Assembly (NCBI GenBank): GCA_022457155.1
Contig: JAJGOT010000416.1
Coordinates: 388,501 to 452,500, forward strand
Length of the DNA: 64,000 nt
From: Cladopsammia gracilis
Lineage: Eukaryota > Cnidaria > Anthozoa > Scleractinia > Dendrophylliidae
Direction: 5' to 3'
The position numbers and the translations under genes were made by a program. Numbering within the stretch: position 1 is the first letter of the stretch; each line of letters opens with the position of its first letter. The notes under the pieces are model-generated. The model had not been told where the DNA came from. It searched no databases and worked only from the letters and a program-made list of their open reading frames with translations. This document shows, piece after piece, positions 1 to 10,475 of this stretch.

Positions 1-108
1 AACCTAAGAACTATTGCAAGTACGGCCACCGTTTTGGAAAATCGAGTAGGAACTTTGGAAAATTTCACGCCAAACGACATGTCGATGCTACAAGAGTACC
101 TCGCTTAA
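1..108 (+). CDS. 3' end of an unidentified coding sequence (partial)
   Basis: Frame 1 is open from the first base of the window to a TAA at 106-108 and reads as 35 residues of balanced composition, ending ENFTPNDMSMLQEYLA. The heptad-like spacing of L/V (TVLENRVGTLENF) suggests a short helical or coiled-coil C-terminus. No acceptor can be seen because the window starts inside it, so it is either the last part of a final exon or a chance opening. An AATAAA lies at about 728. The family is not recognised. Confidence 0.35.
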   Translation, partial: NLRTIASTATVLENRVGTLENFTPNDMSMLQEYLA

Positions 109-878
109 AATGAGCAAAGTATTTATCGAAATTGCCTCATATATGCATAGTCAAGGATTGCAAACGGATGAGTTTTGGAAAAAAAAAACATAGTGATTAA
201 TTTGAATTACGGTGCAATATATTTAGGAAAACGGGTAACTTCATCAACATAGACCTTAAAATGCACACAGTGCGGTTCACAACATCCTGATGCAACTGGT
301 TTCAAAGATTCATAGAGAATTGTTAAAAAGAGATCTCTTATTCAAATAGAAGGACGTTTTACGACAAAATAGGATATTAAACAAAGAAGCGGTATCATCT
401 GTTGTGAAAATATCATTTGCAAAACCTCATTATTTATAACTGTTTAAAGATAAAACTCCTTGGACAACAGGACTCAGTCAAAAATAAGATAAAAACTGAA
501 GTAGTTAAAGTTAAGAAAAGTAAACTTACCAATTTCGTGTTAATTTTTTTCCAGATGTGAATTTAACACAACCTTGCGCCTGTTCTCTTTGCTAAGGAAA
601 AGCCAGCATCAGTTTAAAGAGTTCTTTCGTAAACAGGAAAATATAAGGGTTTTTGCGTGGGTAACAACATCTTCAATATTGGGTACTCATGCATTCCCCT
701 TTGTCAACGGCGAGTTAATTAGGTTTTCAATAAACTGACTAATGAAACCGCAAATACCCATTAACGTCATTATGTCGATCATGAAAACCGCACTTTTCTT
801 TAATTCCAGCTGTCGGTTTTTGCAGTTGTTGCTTTTGTGAAATGATTCAAGGAACCTATAATTATTGTAAATTTATTG

Positions 879-880
<2 letters not shown>
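109..880. other. AT-rich stretch with no recognised gene
   Basis: There is no open frame with protein-like composition and no clear repeat structure. A polypyrimidine run ending in CAG near 555 resembles a splice acceptor, but no exon follows that can be supported. Confidence 0.4.

Positions 881-948
<68 letters not shown>
881..948. repeat. (TA)n microsatellite
   Basis: An uninterrupted run of alternating T and A. Similar runs occur at 3461-3540, 3790-3848 and 48241-48298. Confidence 0.97.
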
Positions 949-952
<4 letters not shown>

Positions 953-1506
953 TTTCTAATAGTCTTGCTACACCAAGGTTCACTTAACAAGAGCCACACC
1001 CAACGTGCTTACCTTTTACCTTGGATCACATAAACTCTTGTTCTTAGGCCATCGTAACGTGATAAGTATATGTAATCGCATGGCCCCGAGTAAAATTAAG
1101 GATTAATATCACGCGTGTTTTCAGAAGCTGTAGAAATTGTCTGAGTCAGATTTTTCGCTTTTTCCACAAAGCAAAGTAGGGTTTTGCAGAAAAGTTATTT
1201 TTAAAACGTAAATACAGAGCAGGTACTAACTACAACAGGTCTCACAAATTAAAGTTTAGTGTAATCAATTATTTAAGCCAAGAGTCCTGCATAAAATAAT
1301 AATATACAGCTTGCCCTTTTGATAAAAGTAAAGTTTACTTTTCGTCGCATGAGCTATGCTTTTATTATCCCATCGTGTTATCTAGTAATAGTATTTTCAA
1401 TGTGTTAAATCTGTACGATTAAGTCAATATACATGAACCTTCACAGGAAAACAGGGGAAAAGATGAATGCACGTGCGCGTCAAAATGACACACTAAAGAC
1501 TGGTTT

Positions 1507-1690
1507 AGCGGAAGCGTAACAGCACTGTACTTATGTCCAATAAAAACGCGCCCGACATTAGCATACGCACACGCATAAGCACACTTGGCGCAAATTCGTA
1601 TGCTTCCGCTTATGCTTATGGTTATGCTAATGTCGGGCCAGTTTCACTGACACTAGCGCTGTTATTCTTCCGCTTATCCTTCTACTTATG
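1507..1690. repeat. Foldback element
   Basis: An imperfect inverted repeat. The inner arms CCCGACATTAGCATA (about 1551-1565) and TATGCTAATGTCGGG (about 1623-1637) are exact complements, and looser pairing extends to AGCGGAAGCGTAACAG on the left and CTGTTATTCTTCCGCT on the right. The loop carries GCATAAGC/GCTTATGC. This is typical of a short non-autonomous element; superfamily unresolved. Confidence 0.6.
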
Positions 1691-2384
1691 GCGCTAGTTT
1701 TTCCGTTTCCCTTGTCTTCAGTCAGTATATTTTACAGTGTAACAATAATTTTTCTCAGTAAGAGAAATCCTTGTAACTCACTCTAATTTATATACACTCA
1801 GATGTACAGTGAAACGGCCTGTAAGCAGACACCCTCGGGACCCTCATTAGTAGCGGACTTTAGATCGGACTACGAGTACGAGGGGGGCGGAAAGTGCCCG
1901 CGCCGACTTTGAACGTTTATAACTTCTAAGCCTTTCTACCTACAGCCTTGAAACTTCTCGACTTTTCCTAAAATTTATCTGTGAACATTTTGGCAGAAAA
2001 TATGTTGTCAAAGAAAATTTGACGTTGCCATGGCAACCACATTTTGACGGATGCTTTTTGCTCATTTTGAGAGATAAGTATTTCCTCTGTTTATTTTATG
2101 TTACTCTGTTTTACACTGATCTTTATTATGGATTTAAACACCAAACGATGCATTGTTGTCGTCCTTGATCCAAAATTTAAAAAGTAAGGAGGCGTTTCCA
2201 TGGTAACCGTAGTTAAAGAGGCTTTTTTGTAGTACTTTCAAATTTCACTTTTTTCTACCTTTTATCGCATATTTTTTATTTTTGTTTTTTACTCTTTGCT
2301 TGACTTAAATGTTAATCTTATAATTTTGAGTGATTTTGGGTAATTTTAGCGCATATTCCGTGCTCAGGATACGATATTCCAAAT

Positions 2385-2424
2385 CCAAGATGGCGGATCC
2401 AAGATGGCGAATCCAAGATGGCGG
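2385..2424. promoter_or_regulatory. Three tandem CCAAGATGGCG motifs (YY1-like)
   Basis: CCAAGATGGCG occurs three times with 17-18 bp spacing, and two copies continue to AAGATGGCGG. This matches the known YY1/pleiohomeotic binding core (AAGATGGCGGC). It could be a promoter remnant, possibly of a retroelement. No transcript start can be assigned from sequence alone. Confidence 0.4.
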
Positions 2425-2592
2425 CTCCAAAAAAATATTCGAAATTTATTTTCTTTTTTTTTTAATGTTGTTTTTTGTTTATTTTTTGTTATTTTAGCTT
2501 TATTTATTTTTTTATGTATTTTTTTAGAATAAATACATTCTAAGTATTTTAAGGTGACATTTTCTCGCCTTTTGGACATTTTCTTGCACATC

Positions 2593-2936
2593 TGACGTCA
2601 TATTGACGTCATGATGACGTCACATTAACTGTCATGGTAACATAAAAAGTTGTTGTTATACAAATGTTTAAACAATTACAGAGAAAGAAAAATTTATACT
2701 TCCCTTAGATTGTGGTTTAATAACAAAAATTAAAACATCAAAACAAATATATTTTTATGACGTCATGATGACGTCATCATGTTGCTACAAGTTACAAGTA
2801 CCAATATATACATTAAAAATGTTTTCCAACATCATCAGAGAAAACATTATTGTCATTATTCAAAACAATTTAGAGATAGGTACGGCAAACACTTTCTGTG
2901 AATGAACTGTCAATATATGACGTAATTATGACGTCA
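2593..2936. promoter_or_regulatory. Cluster of CRE/ATF palindromes
   Basis: The perfect 8-bp CRE palindrome TGACGTCA occurs at 2593, 2604, 2615, 2758, 2769 and 2929, with a near match TGACGTAA at 2918. Three are spaced 11 bp apart, about one helical turn. The cluster follows the YY1-like triplet by about 170 bp. The sites match the CREB/ATF consensus, but a repeat-derived TGA-CGTCA-rich satellite is an alternative. Confidence 0.45.
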
Positions 2937-3118
2937 TAGAAGTTGTCATGACAACATAATTATGTGGATTGATAGAATTTCGGACATACAATGTCTCCTG
3001 AAAATTTGGTGTCCATACCTACTTTCCTGTAGAAGTTACGAAGGGGCCCCCCCCCCCCGGTCTCAGAAGATCCAAAAAAGCCCGGTCTGAATAGGGTTAA
3101 TGTAGAGTGAAGTATATG

Positions 3119-3194
3119 TTTATGGAGGAAAGAAACAAATAAACTACGCTTTCAGGGATGAAAGCGTAGTTTATTTGTTTCTTTCCTCCATAAA
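3119..3194. repeat. Perfect 36-bp inverted repeat made of two PLE 3' tails
   Basis: 3119-3154 and 3159-3194 are exact reverse complements separated by GGGA. Each arm is the 3' tail of the Penelope-like element that lies 3849-3889 in this window. On the plus strand the right arm reads GGGAT at 3155-3159, which is exactly the 5' end expected after hammerhead cleavage of that element's RNA. The pair is therefore a tail-to-tail dimer whose junction sits at the ribozyme cleavage site. Confidence 0.85.
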
Positions 3195-3456
3195 TAAATA
3201 AATATATATATATATATATTGTATATTATGCTCACTGTTCATACAGTTTGAGCACTCTATGGATTGGGTGGAGAGTCTCGTAAAAGGTGTTCACTATTGG
3301 CATATTGCTTCGCTCACTGCTTGCAGTTTGAGCACTCTCGTGACTCGCAATGCAACAATGCAATCCAACAATGTGTAACCGTACATCCTGTGCCCAAGTT
3401 CAGGAGTTGCCATAAAGCCATTATGGTAACAACCGGGAGGGCACATTGTATACATA

Positions 3457-3460
<4 letters not shown>

Positions 3461-3543
<83 letters not shown>

Positions 3544-3786
3544 GGATTTTTGAAAAGGTGGTCAACGAAAATTACAGCAATTTCACTACAACTAGGCCAA
3601 ACAAGGGTTTTTATGAACCCAATCAGCCCGAAAATCACAGAGAAGAGAGGGAAGATGGGAAAGGTTGCGTGGGCGAGAGAAGAAAACACTCTGTAATTTT
3701 CGGGCTGATTGGGGTCATAAAAACCCTTTTTTGGCTATTTCTAGTGAAATTGCTGTAATTTTCGTGGACCCCCTTTTCAAAAATCC

Positions 3787-3848
<62 letters not shown>
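3461..3848. mobile_element. Foldback MITE (3541-3789) inserted in a (TA)n tract
   Basis: (TA)n runs at 3461-3540 and 3790-3848 flank a 249-bp inverted repeat beginning CCTGGATTTTTGAAAA and ending TTTTCAAAAATCCAGG. The arms are about 105 bp each with scattered mismatches, for example CAGCCCGAAAATCACAGAG against CTCTGTAATTTTCGGGCTG, around a short loop of about 35 bp. Insertion into TA fits a Tc1/mariner-type non-autonomous element. Apparent reading frames across it are only translations of the TA repeat. Confidence 0.8.
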
Positions 3849-3851
<3 letters not shown>

Positions 3852-5700
3852 TATGGAGGAAAGAAACAAATAAACTACGCTTTCATCCCGACAAGCCTGT
3901 TTCGTGGTTGCCCACTCATCAGGGGATTCAATAAGAATATTCTTTACCATCGCTTCTTATATACAAAATAATTTACATAATAACAATAACAAATCTATGC
4001 GGCGCGAAGTTTAACAGTTCAGCTGTTGCGTAGAAGGGCTTTTCTATGGCGGCAAGAAGACACGAGTTCATTACGTTTGTTAAGTGTAGAAAGTTTCGGT
4101 CGGCAAATGATTAGAAATTTTTCCTTTAGGCAGAGGTTGCATCTTTTGCTTGAGCTGTTGTACGGTGAATGCGAAGACAGGATGCGCCATGAAATACAGT
4201 GTTCGATGTTGTTGTCTTTGAGTGTCCAGACGTACTTGCTTAGTTCAGTTGAGTTTCTGTGTTTAGAGTGGCGGAATGATGCGGTGTGGTTTCGGTATCT
4301 TGTTTTGAAGTCGTTTTCCGTGAGTCCGATGTATGTTTCTGTTGTGTTGTTGTCGTTGCGCGTGACTGTAGCTTGGTAGATGACTGATGATTGTAGGCAG
4401 TTTCCGTCGAGTGGGCATGTGTTCTTTTGTCGGCAGTTGCATATCTTCTTGTCTTGAGTGGTATTAGAGTTAGCTGTGGCGGCGTCGTTGGCTTGCGTGG
4501 ATGACTTTAGAATCTGCTTATTATGGTTATCAATTATCTGTTTGGCGTTATTCATGCAGCTGTAACGTATTTTTATGGTGTTGCGGTTGAAGATTTTTCG
4601 GAGCTTGTGATCTTTAGGGAGGTGCTTGTCTATTAAGGCGAGGAACTTGTATCCGATGTTGGTGCTGGTGTTTTTGCTAAATGGAGGGTTATACCAGATG
4701 ATGTTGTTGCGTTGTCTGTTTTTCCGTCTGTTTGTTGTTGGAGGTTCATACTGTAGCGTGTATTGGTAGCCGCTTTCGTCGAGTGCTTTCTGGTATGGAG
4801 GGACGGCTTGGTCAAAGGATGCTTTGTCGGAAGATAGGGATGAAAGGCGTTTGTTGATGCCGGCGGGAATGTTCTTTGCAGTGATGGGCGGGTGATTGCT
4901 CTCGCGGTGGACGTATTGAAGTTTAGTGTTCGGTTTAGTGAAGGGCTGATAGGTGCTTTGGTTGAGGTTAACTGTGACGTCTAGGAAGTTAATGATTTGT
5001 TTGTTAGCTTCTATGGTGATGCGTAGTCCGTTATTATTAAAGATGCGGCATATTTCTTTCTTGGTGTTCTCTGTGTCTCTTGGTGAAGCGTTAGTAATGG
5101 CTAGTCCGTCGTCTCGGTAAAGTCCTACGTTAATATTCAGGTGCTGGAGTTGAGATAGGAGGAAGCTTCCCACGAGTTCGCATGTTTCGGCGCCGTCGAA
5201 GCTTCCCATGGTGACGTCGAATGTCGTGTTGCCTTTTTTTTGCCAGGGTTGGTTCTTGTGGATTAGGATGGAGCTTTTAGCGTGGATTATGATGTTTATT
5301 TCGTCGGCGGTGATGTTATCGTAGTTAGAGGCGAAGTCGAGTGCTTTGTTAAGGAGGTCTTGGCTGATGGAGGGGTAGAACTCTTCAATGTCGAAGCAGA
5401 TGAAGCTAGAGCGTTGTTGGTTTTGAACAGATTTGAACCAGTTAATTACGGATGCGGTGTTTTTTCATTCGTTGAAGTTGCATGTTTTTGTGATGTTGCT
5501 GTTAATACGGTCGAGGATATCTTTGCTGACTTTGTCTATCTCGGATTTCGTGGGTTTGATTAGTCTGCAGGTCGGTTTGTTTGCGAAGTTTGGCTTGTGG
5601 TCTTTAAGTGTTATGAATGCGTCTTTGTTAGCTGTAGCGTCCACTCTGTCGTCGATTCCAAAAAATGGATGCAAATTTTTTTCATGTATAATTATTAATG
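3849..5700 (-). mobile_element. 5'-truncated Penelope-like retroelement (PLE)
   Basis: In minus-strand order it contains the 3' two thirds of an RT-GIY-YIG reading frame (5660s down to 4019), a short 3' region, a hammerhead ribozyme (3927-3885) and a 40-nt tail running into (TA)n. The 5' end is lost: coding similarity fades at about 5660-5700, where a palindrome (5706-5813) begins. PLEs are known to be commonly 5'-truncated, to carry hammerhead motifs near their ends and to favour AT-rich targets. Confidence 0.85.
3885..3927 (-). ncRNA. Minimal type I hammerhead ribozyme of the PLE
   Basis: Read on the minus strand: stem I 5' strand AUCCC, core CUGAUGA (3922-3916), stem II GUGG-GCAA-CCAC, core GAA, a 2-bp stem III (AC...GU) closed by AGGCUU, cleavage-site C at 3890, then stem I 3' strand GGGAU (3889-3885). 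All core positions match the hammerhead consensus and all three stems pair. Very short stem III is the known hallmark of PLE hammerheads, which often act as dimers. It lies downstream of the PLE reading frame on the same strand. Confidence 0.88.
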
Positions 5701-5773
5701 AGTAATCATACGTTTTCTCGTTCAATTTGGGATTAATTCGCACTTGTGAGTTTGAGCGTTTTGAAAAACTCAC
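4019..5773 (-). pseudogene. PLE reverse transcriptase / GIY-YIG endonuclease, one in-frame stop
   Basis: The frame runs from about 5773 to a stop at 4019 and is interrupted once, by a TGA at 5465-5467 region, after which the same frame continues. Visible motifs in order: ITLKDHKPNF (RT finger region); FDIEEFYPSIS holding the first catalytic Asp; LYRDDGLAI, the second catalytic Asp pair; LDVTVNL (motif D/E region); a Cys cluster CNCRQKNTCPLDGNC; then TYIGLTENDFKTRYRNH, the GIY-YIG nuclease with its conserved Arg; and a C-terminal tail. The Cys cluster before GIY-YIG is typical of endonuclease-bearing PLEs. The first about 30 codons lie in the flanking palindrome and are probably not PLE coding. 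Apart from the stop it looks recently active. Confidence 0.85.
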
Positions 5774-5813
5774 TCGTGCACATTAATCCCAAATTTAACT
5801 CGAAACCGTATGA
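5706..5813. repeat. About 52-bp-arm palindrome at the PLE 5' junction
   Basis: 5706-5757 and 5763-5813 are imperfect reverse complements (TCATACG...CGTATGA; TTTGGGATTAAT...ATTAATCCCAAATTT) separated by about 5 bp. It marks the point where PLE coding similarity ends and may be an older hairpin element into which the truncated PLE inserted. Confidence 0.75.
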
Positions 5814-6536
5814 TAACCTATAGTAACTGAATATCATATTATTTTCAGTGACATACATTTTGCTAGAATGACTTGGTTCGCTACCTCAAATTAAACTCTT
5901 CTTAGGTTTTTATGTCCATGAAACCTTTTCGATTTTCATACAAACAATTTACCGTGGCCACCCTCTTGTAAAGGAATATCAATCCTTTCATTTTCAATTT
6001 TTATTACCCTAGGTGCATTTATTTTACCTACTGTAGGTAAAAGTGCCCACTGCTGGGTAAAAGTGTTGTGTGTAACCGCCGCTATATTGGTTATTATTCC
6101 AATTTGAATCTTATGGTGAAATCCTGAAATAAAAGCCATAAAATGAAACATGTTTCTTGAGGCAGTATTGAGATGGCATTATTTTTATCTTGTTTGTTTT
6201 TTCACTATTGTACTCACAGTGTTGTTTTCGCGATTGACAAAATACCTGCAGTCAACTTTCTCCATCGCAGTTGGCGTGGGAAATTCCGTCACGTGACATT
6301 TAGGCAGCATGACATTTTGTCATGTCTTAGCGTGAGAAGGATCTGAGGCGAGTTGAACGCGCGGAGGAGCTAGATAAAAAAGACATTGTCACTTTACCTC
6401 TGGAACGTAACAGTATTTTAAGCTCTAAACGCTCTAAATGCTTTCGAAGTTCTCGACATTTTGCACGACTCTAGAGAGCAAAAGGCTTTAGCAACACCAT
6501 GCTTTAGTTTGAGTTCATGTCACTAATTGCTTGTGA
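5814..6536. other. No recognised gene
   Basis: There is a short repeated phrase GTAAAAGTG around 6040-6065 and nothing else of note. The region 6300-6536 may contain further decayed hAT transposase sequence, but no readable motif was found. Confidence 0.35.
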
Positions 6537-7224
6537 ATGGTTGCTTCAATTTATTGTGCCGTTGACGACATACGCTGTAGTGTTGATTTAGATTTGCTTC
6601 AAGCACATACACAGGCCAATGTTTTAATCCAGTCACTTCGTAATAAACGCAAGGAAGTGCATTGGAACAGGCTAGTTTTACCTATTTCAGAGAAACATGG
6701 TGTTGCAATATCCAAGCCCATACTTGCTAGCCGGCAATCGCATCGAGAAAATGTCCCGTCTGATTCAGTTGGTGAGTATACTACAAACGAGCAATGTACT
6801 ATCCATTCTTAGACCATTTGATATTGGAACTGGATTCTCACATTATCAAAACCATTTCACTCTCGAAGATAAATCTTTTGCCGGAAAAAAATGTTGGTAA
6901 TTGGTCTCCAGCCGTTCCAGCGTGATACCAGATGATATCCGTCAATTAAATTGCATGAGGTAATAATCTTGTTGGGAGAAAGTGCAAGATCATTTTCCAG
7001 CCACCATGAAACCGCTTCCTCATTGCCGCCCACAAGAGTTGCCAAATATTTCAATGGCCTTCACGACGCTCCTCACCCTGCCAATCACCACAGCCACTGT
7101 AGAGAGGTCTTTCAGTGCGCTGAGAAGACTTAAGACCTACTTGAGGTCATCAATGAAGGAAGATCACCTTAGTGGACTTGTGCTAATGAATATTCATAAA
7201 CATAATTGTGTTTTTGAACTCTGA
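6537..7224 (+). pseudogene. hAT transposase, C-terminal half, frameshifted
   Basis: Three frame-separated pieces read in order. 6537-6780 gives RRSHR-type hAT sequence (EVHWNRLVLPISEKHG...SRQSHRENVPSDSVGEY). After a shift near 6778 another frame gives YYKRAMYYPFLDHLILELDS, and 6982-7224 gives the hATC dimerisation domain: LPITTATVERSFSALRRLKTYL then SSMKEDHLSGLVLMNIHK. The family is the ZMYM1/ZBED-like hAT group of animals. The N-terminal BED finger and the first catalytic Asp are missing, so it is a relic. No TIR or TSD was identified. Confidence 0.8.
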
Positions 7225-7597
7225 GGACATAGATTTTGAACACGATTTTGCAGCGTCTGGAAGCAGGGTAACGGAGCTCCTTTTTTACTAGGCTGACCAA
7301 TAGTTCCTCCTTCTCAAATGGCACCAGAAAAGGTTGCCATTTTAACACTTAGTAGTCTGGATCACACTCTAGTAAAACAGCGACAGTTTTATTAGCTTTT
7401 TTATGAGTTTTATGTGAATCAAGGCTCTTCCGTTTGAAATGTTCGCTATGTCTGTAGCATAGGGATTACTGGAATAATTAGAACATTTTGGTTTCCTGGT
7501 TGAGAATTATTGAAGGTAATCTTCAGAATTTATATCGACCTCACAAACACTTTTTGAGTCTCAGGAATGCAGGAAATGTCTTTTAGAGGGTAAAACC
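7225..7597. other. No recognised gene
   Basis: Follows the hAT relic. No open frame of protein-like composition and no obvious inverted ends. Confidence 0.35.
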
Positions 7598-8271
7598 TCA
7601 AGTGAATTAAGGCCTGGGTCAAAATTGATTTTGATCTTTTAGTTTCTTTTCCAAAACTCGCCCTTTGAGACGTAATGAAGGAACAAATGATGGTTAAATA
7701 ACATAAAGTACAGAAACTAGAACAAAGAATTTCAAAGTGCCTGGTCACGTGACTGACCACGCCCTTTATCTCGAAAAAAAACACAAATGAAGATTCCCAC
7801 CACTAGCTGCATTCGCAGATTTAGTTTTTCTTTATAGAAACATTCAGCATGGGCAGGGATTAGAAAACCCAGCTGGAATGGTTCGGATCGTTGCACTGGT
7901 CAAGTGTTATTTCCTGTTTTCTACTAGTGCCAGTCCTACTCCCACTTGAAATCGGTTCCTAAGAAAACCGTTAAATGGTTTTCTCTCAATCCACCCGCTG
8001 TTCCAAGAACAATACTGATAGCCATAGTTAGGACGTAAAATTTGTTAAGAAAACTATTGCTTACTGGTGGGAATTTTGAGTCAACGGATTTCTTACAAAA
8101 TTGGGCGTGAATGGTCACGTGATGAAAAAATCCACTATATTATATATACATTTTGAACAGTTTATGTTTGCGGTTTGGCCTAAATTGTTATCTAAGAGAT
8201 ACCTCTGAATCCGTTTACGTTAGACCACCCTCTTTTAAATCGACAGGGACCCAGGCCTTAATTCACTTGAG
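7598..8271. repeat. Region bounded by 24-bp inverted repeats
   Basis: CTCAAGTGAATTAAGGCCTG at 7598 continues for 24 bp and is matched in reverse complement at 8248-8271. Inside, a second inverted pair around GGTCACGTGA (about 7743 and 8113) is less well conserved. This looks like a non-autonomous element of about 670 bp, but no target-site duplication was recognised. Confidence 0.5.
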
Positions 8272-8726
8272 ACCCACAACATATTTTCCTGGAGGGCATG
8301 CCCCCGGACGCCTCATGAAACGCGCACCTACTGTGGTTGTTACAGCGTGCCTGCCAGGGTTTAAAAAGTCGCTACGCCCCTGGCAATTAGATTGAATATG
8401 ATGTTGACGGTTTTAAACAGTATGTTAAAGGAAATGAATAGCTTCTATTTCACAAGCATTGCAAGTTAGAAACTATCCAACAAACTCGAATGCGGAATAA
8501 TGAATATCGAGCAACATTTAAAAATGAATAATGAATAACTTAGAAAAATGAAAGGAATAATGAATAAGTGAGATCCAATGATTCCGCTTCCACCCCTGAT
8601 ACTTTTGCCGCGGAGTCTGTGGATGAAATCGGCCTAAAAATGTGACCGCTCATTTAAACGTTCTGTTCCTTAGCAGTTACTGTCTTATGGTGTTGTTTGT
8701 AAGTGTTTGTTTGACTTACAACACGG

Positions 8727-8794
8727 GAGGAACAGTAGGAACAGAGGAACAGTGGAACAGTGGAACAGTGGAACAGTGGGAACAGAAGAACAGT
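8727..8794. repeat. GGAACAGT minisatellite
   Basis: Short tandem units of 8-10 bp based on GGAACAGT/GGAACAGA, about eight copies, imperfect. Confidence 0.9.
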
Positions 8795-8845
8795 TATTGT
8801 AGAAAAAGAGGAATGGTAGGAACGGTAAGAACAGAGCAACATCAA

Positions 8846-9835
8846 CCCCCTGGCGGCACAACTTAACCACGAAATTCAGCAATACAGGTCATACCTCTTT
8901 GTCGAGTCCACCAAAGCTACCTACAAGACTCATCGCAACACGTATATCTCCTCTTCTGTTACTACATTATATGGGTTACACTCCGGTTCCAGTTCACCCG
9001 GCACACCTATACTGCAAATTACGCTGAGCCAGATCCCTCAAGCCTTCATCTATTGGCAGTTATCTAAGCATTATCGGCATACTACACAAGGCATTTGGTT
9101 GGCCTAAATCCTCTACTTGATAACTGGCCACTAAAATCGTTACTAACCGGTATTAAGCGCGCTGTAGGTACGATGCCAAATCAAAAATTACCTATTACCC
9201 CCTCTATCCGATCCTTTTCCGTTTGCTTGCAACTCTCAATTTTACTAAACGTTATGATTCCTCTTTTTGGGTCATATGCCTTGTTGCGTTCTATCGCCTG
9301 TTTCGGAAATCCCATTTGCTACCTTTGTCTGCTGGGAAATTCAACCCATCGAAGCATGCAGCTCACCAAAAGCGATTTCAGGTTTTTCTTCTGGGGTTAT
9401 CGACACCATTAGATGGAGCAAAAACACCCAGTTCAGTGAAAGAGTGGTTGATATCCCGCTCCCATGCATTCCCGGGAGCAAGCTATGCCATACCACAGCT
9501 ATCATACATGCCTTCCTTTCCCAACTCCATTGCAGCTAACAGTCAAGCCTTCAAATGGGTTGACGACCCTTCATCCATTGCTCACATCTCCACATACTGA
9601 CATGTTCATTTCCAAACTACAGGACTACCTCACAGTCATTGGTATCATGAACCCTCAGTCATACTCGGGACACTTATTCCGTCGAGGCGGGGCGTCTTTT
9701 GCATACCAATCAGGGGTACCGCTGGAACTCATTTCCCCCCGAGGGATTTAAAAATCCCTAGGGGATTGGCGTTTTGACACAATACTAATTTGCCTTACCA
9801 TGCCACTTGCTATCAAACTCCGGTCAGCCAACATA
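8846..9835 (+). pseudogene. Tyrosine recombinase of a DIRS/Crypton-like element, frameshifted
   Basis: Fragments in three frames read in order as one integrase-fold protein. The N-terminal SAM-like domain has QQYRSYLFVESTKATYKTHR. 9095-9230 gives LLTGIKRAVGTMPNQKLPIT. 9223-9420 gives FYRLFRKSHLLPLS, probably holding the box I Arg. 9600-9720 gives the HxxR box in GHLFRRGGASFAYQSG, and GDWRFDT just before the expected catalytic Tyr follows after another shift near 9745. Related solitary recombinases are common in cnidarian genomes. At least three frame breaks make it non-functional. No split direct repeats were identified, so DIRS versus Crypton is open. Confidence 0.72.
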
Positions 9836-9922
9836 CTTTGCAAATCTATTCTAACACACACTAAGCTACTTGATATCCACAACACACTTCCATTACACAT
9901 GGGTTTGGGCTATTGATTATTA

Positions 9923-10099
9923 CTACACTGTAGATAACTCGAACCTCCAGGGAAAAGGGAAATTTGCTTCGAGATATCGAAGGTTCGAGTTATCGAGGGT
10001 AAATTTGCAAGCAATCTTTAGCCAAGGGGAAAAAGTTTGGTTCGAGTTAGCGAGAGGTTCGAGTTATCGAGGATTCGAGTTATTGTGATTCAACTGTAG
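9923..10099. mobile_element. Tigger/pogo-like MITE
   Basis: The left end CTACACTGTAGATAACTCGA and the right end (reverse complement CTACAGTTGAATCACAATAA) are imperfect TIRs flanked by TA. The body is built of GTTCGAGTTATCGAGG-type repeats in both orientations. This composition is typical of short pogo/Tigger derivatives. Confidence 0.6.
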
Positions 10100-10475
10100 T
10101 TATTAATTTATGTACCTTAGAAATTATAAGAATAAAAAAATTATGCATTGTTACATGCAGTTTATGTTGTAAAAAGGCTGCCAGATCCCAAACTTGATTC
10201 CGTATTTGGTATATGGATATTGATAACTTGTTATTAATGACTCTAGAATGCTACCTGTCGACGGTCATATGGTGCCGTATCTGGTGAGCCTAGTACTTTC
10301 TATGTCTAGATGAGACTATGTCACTTGGTCTACGGTGTGTGCATGGGGGTCATAAGTTTATGACCAAAGACCTAAAGAATGCACCATGATAGTCATAAGA
10401 CAAACCGTAGCCAACGACAATTTTACGTGTCTGAACTCCTTTAGTAGGCTTAGATAAGTTCTTTAATTTTAACAC

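Noticed and set aside
842..1033. Open frame rich in Y and I across 881-948
   Set aside because: It is a translation of the (TA)n microsatellite. The same applies to frames at 3264-3934.
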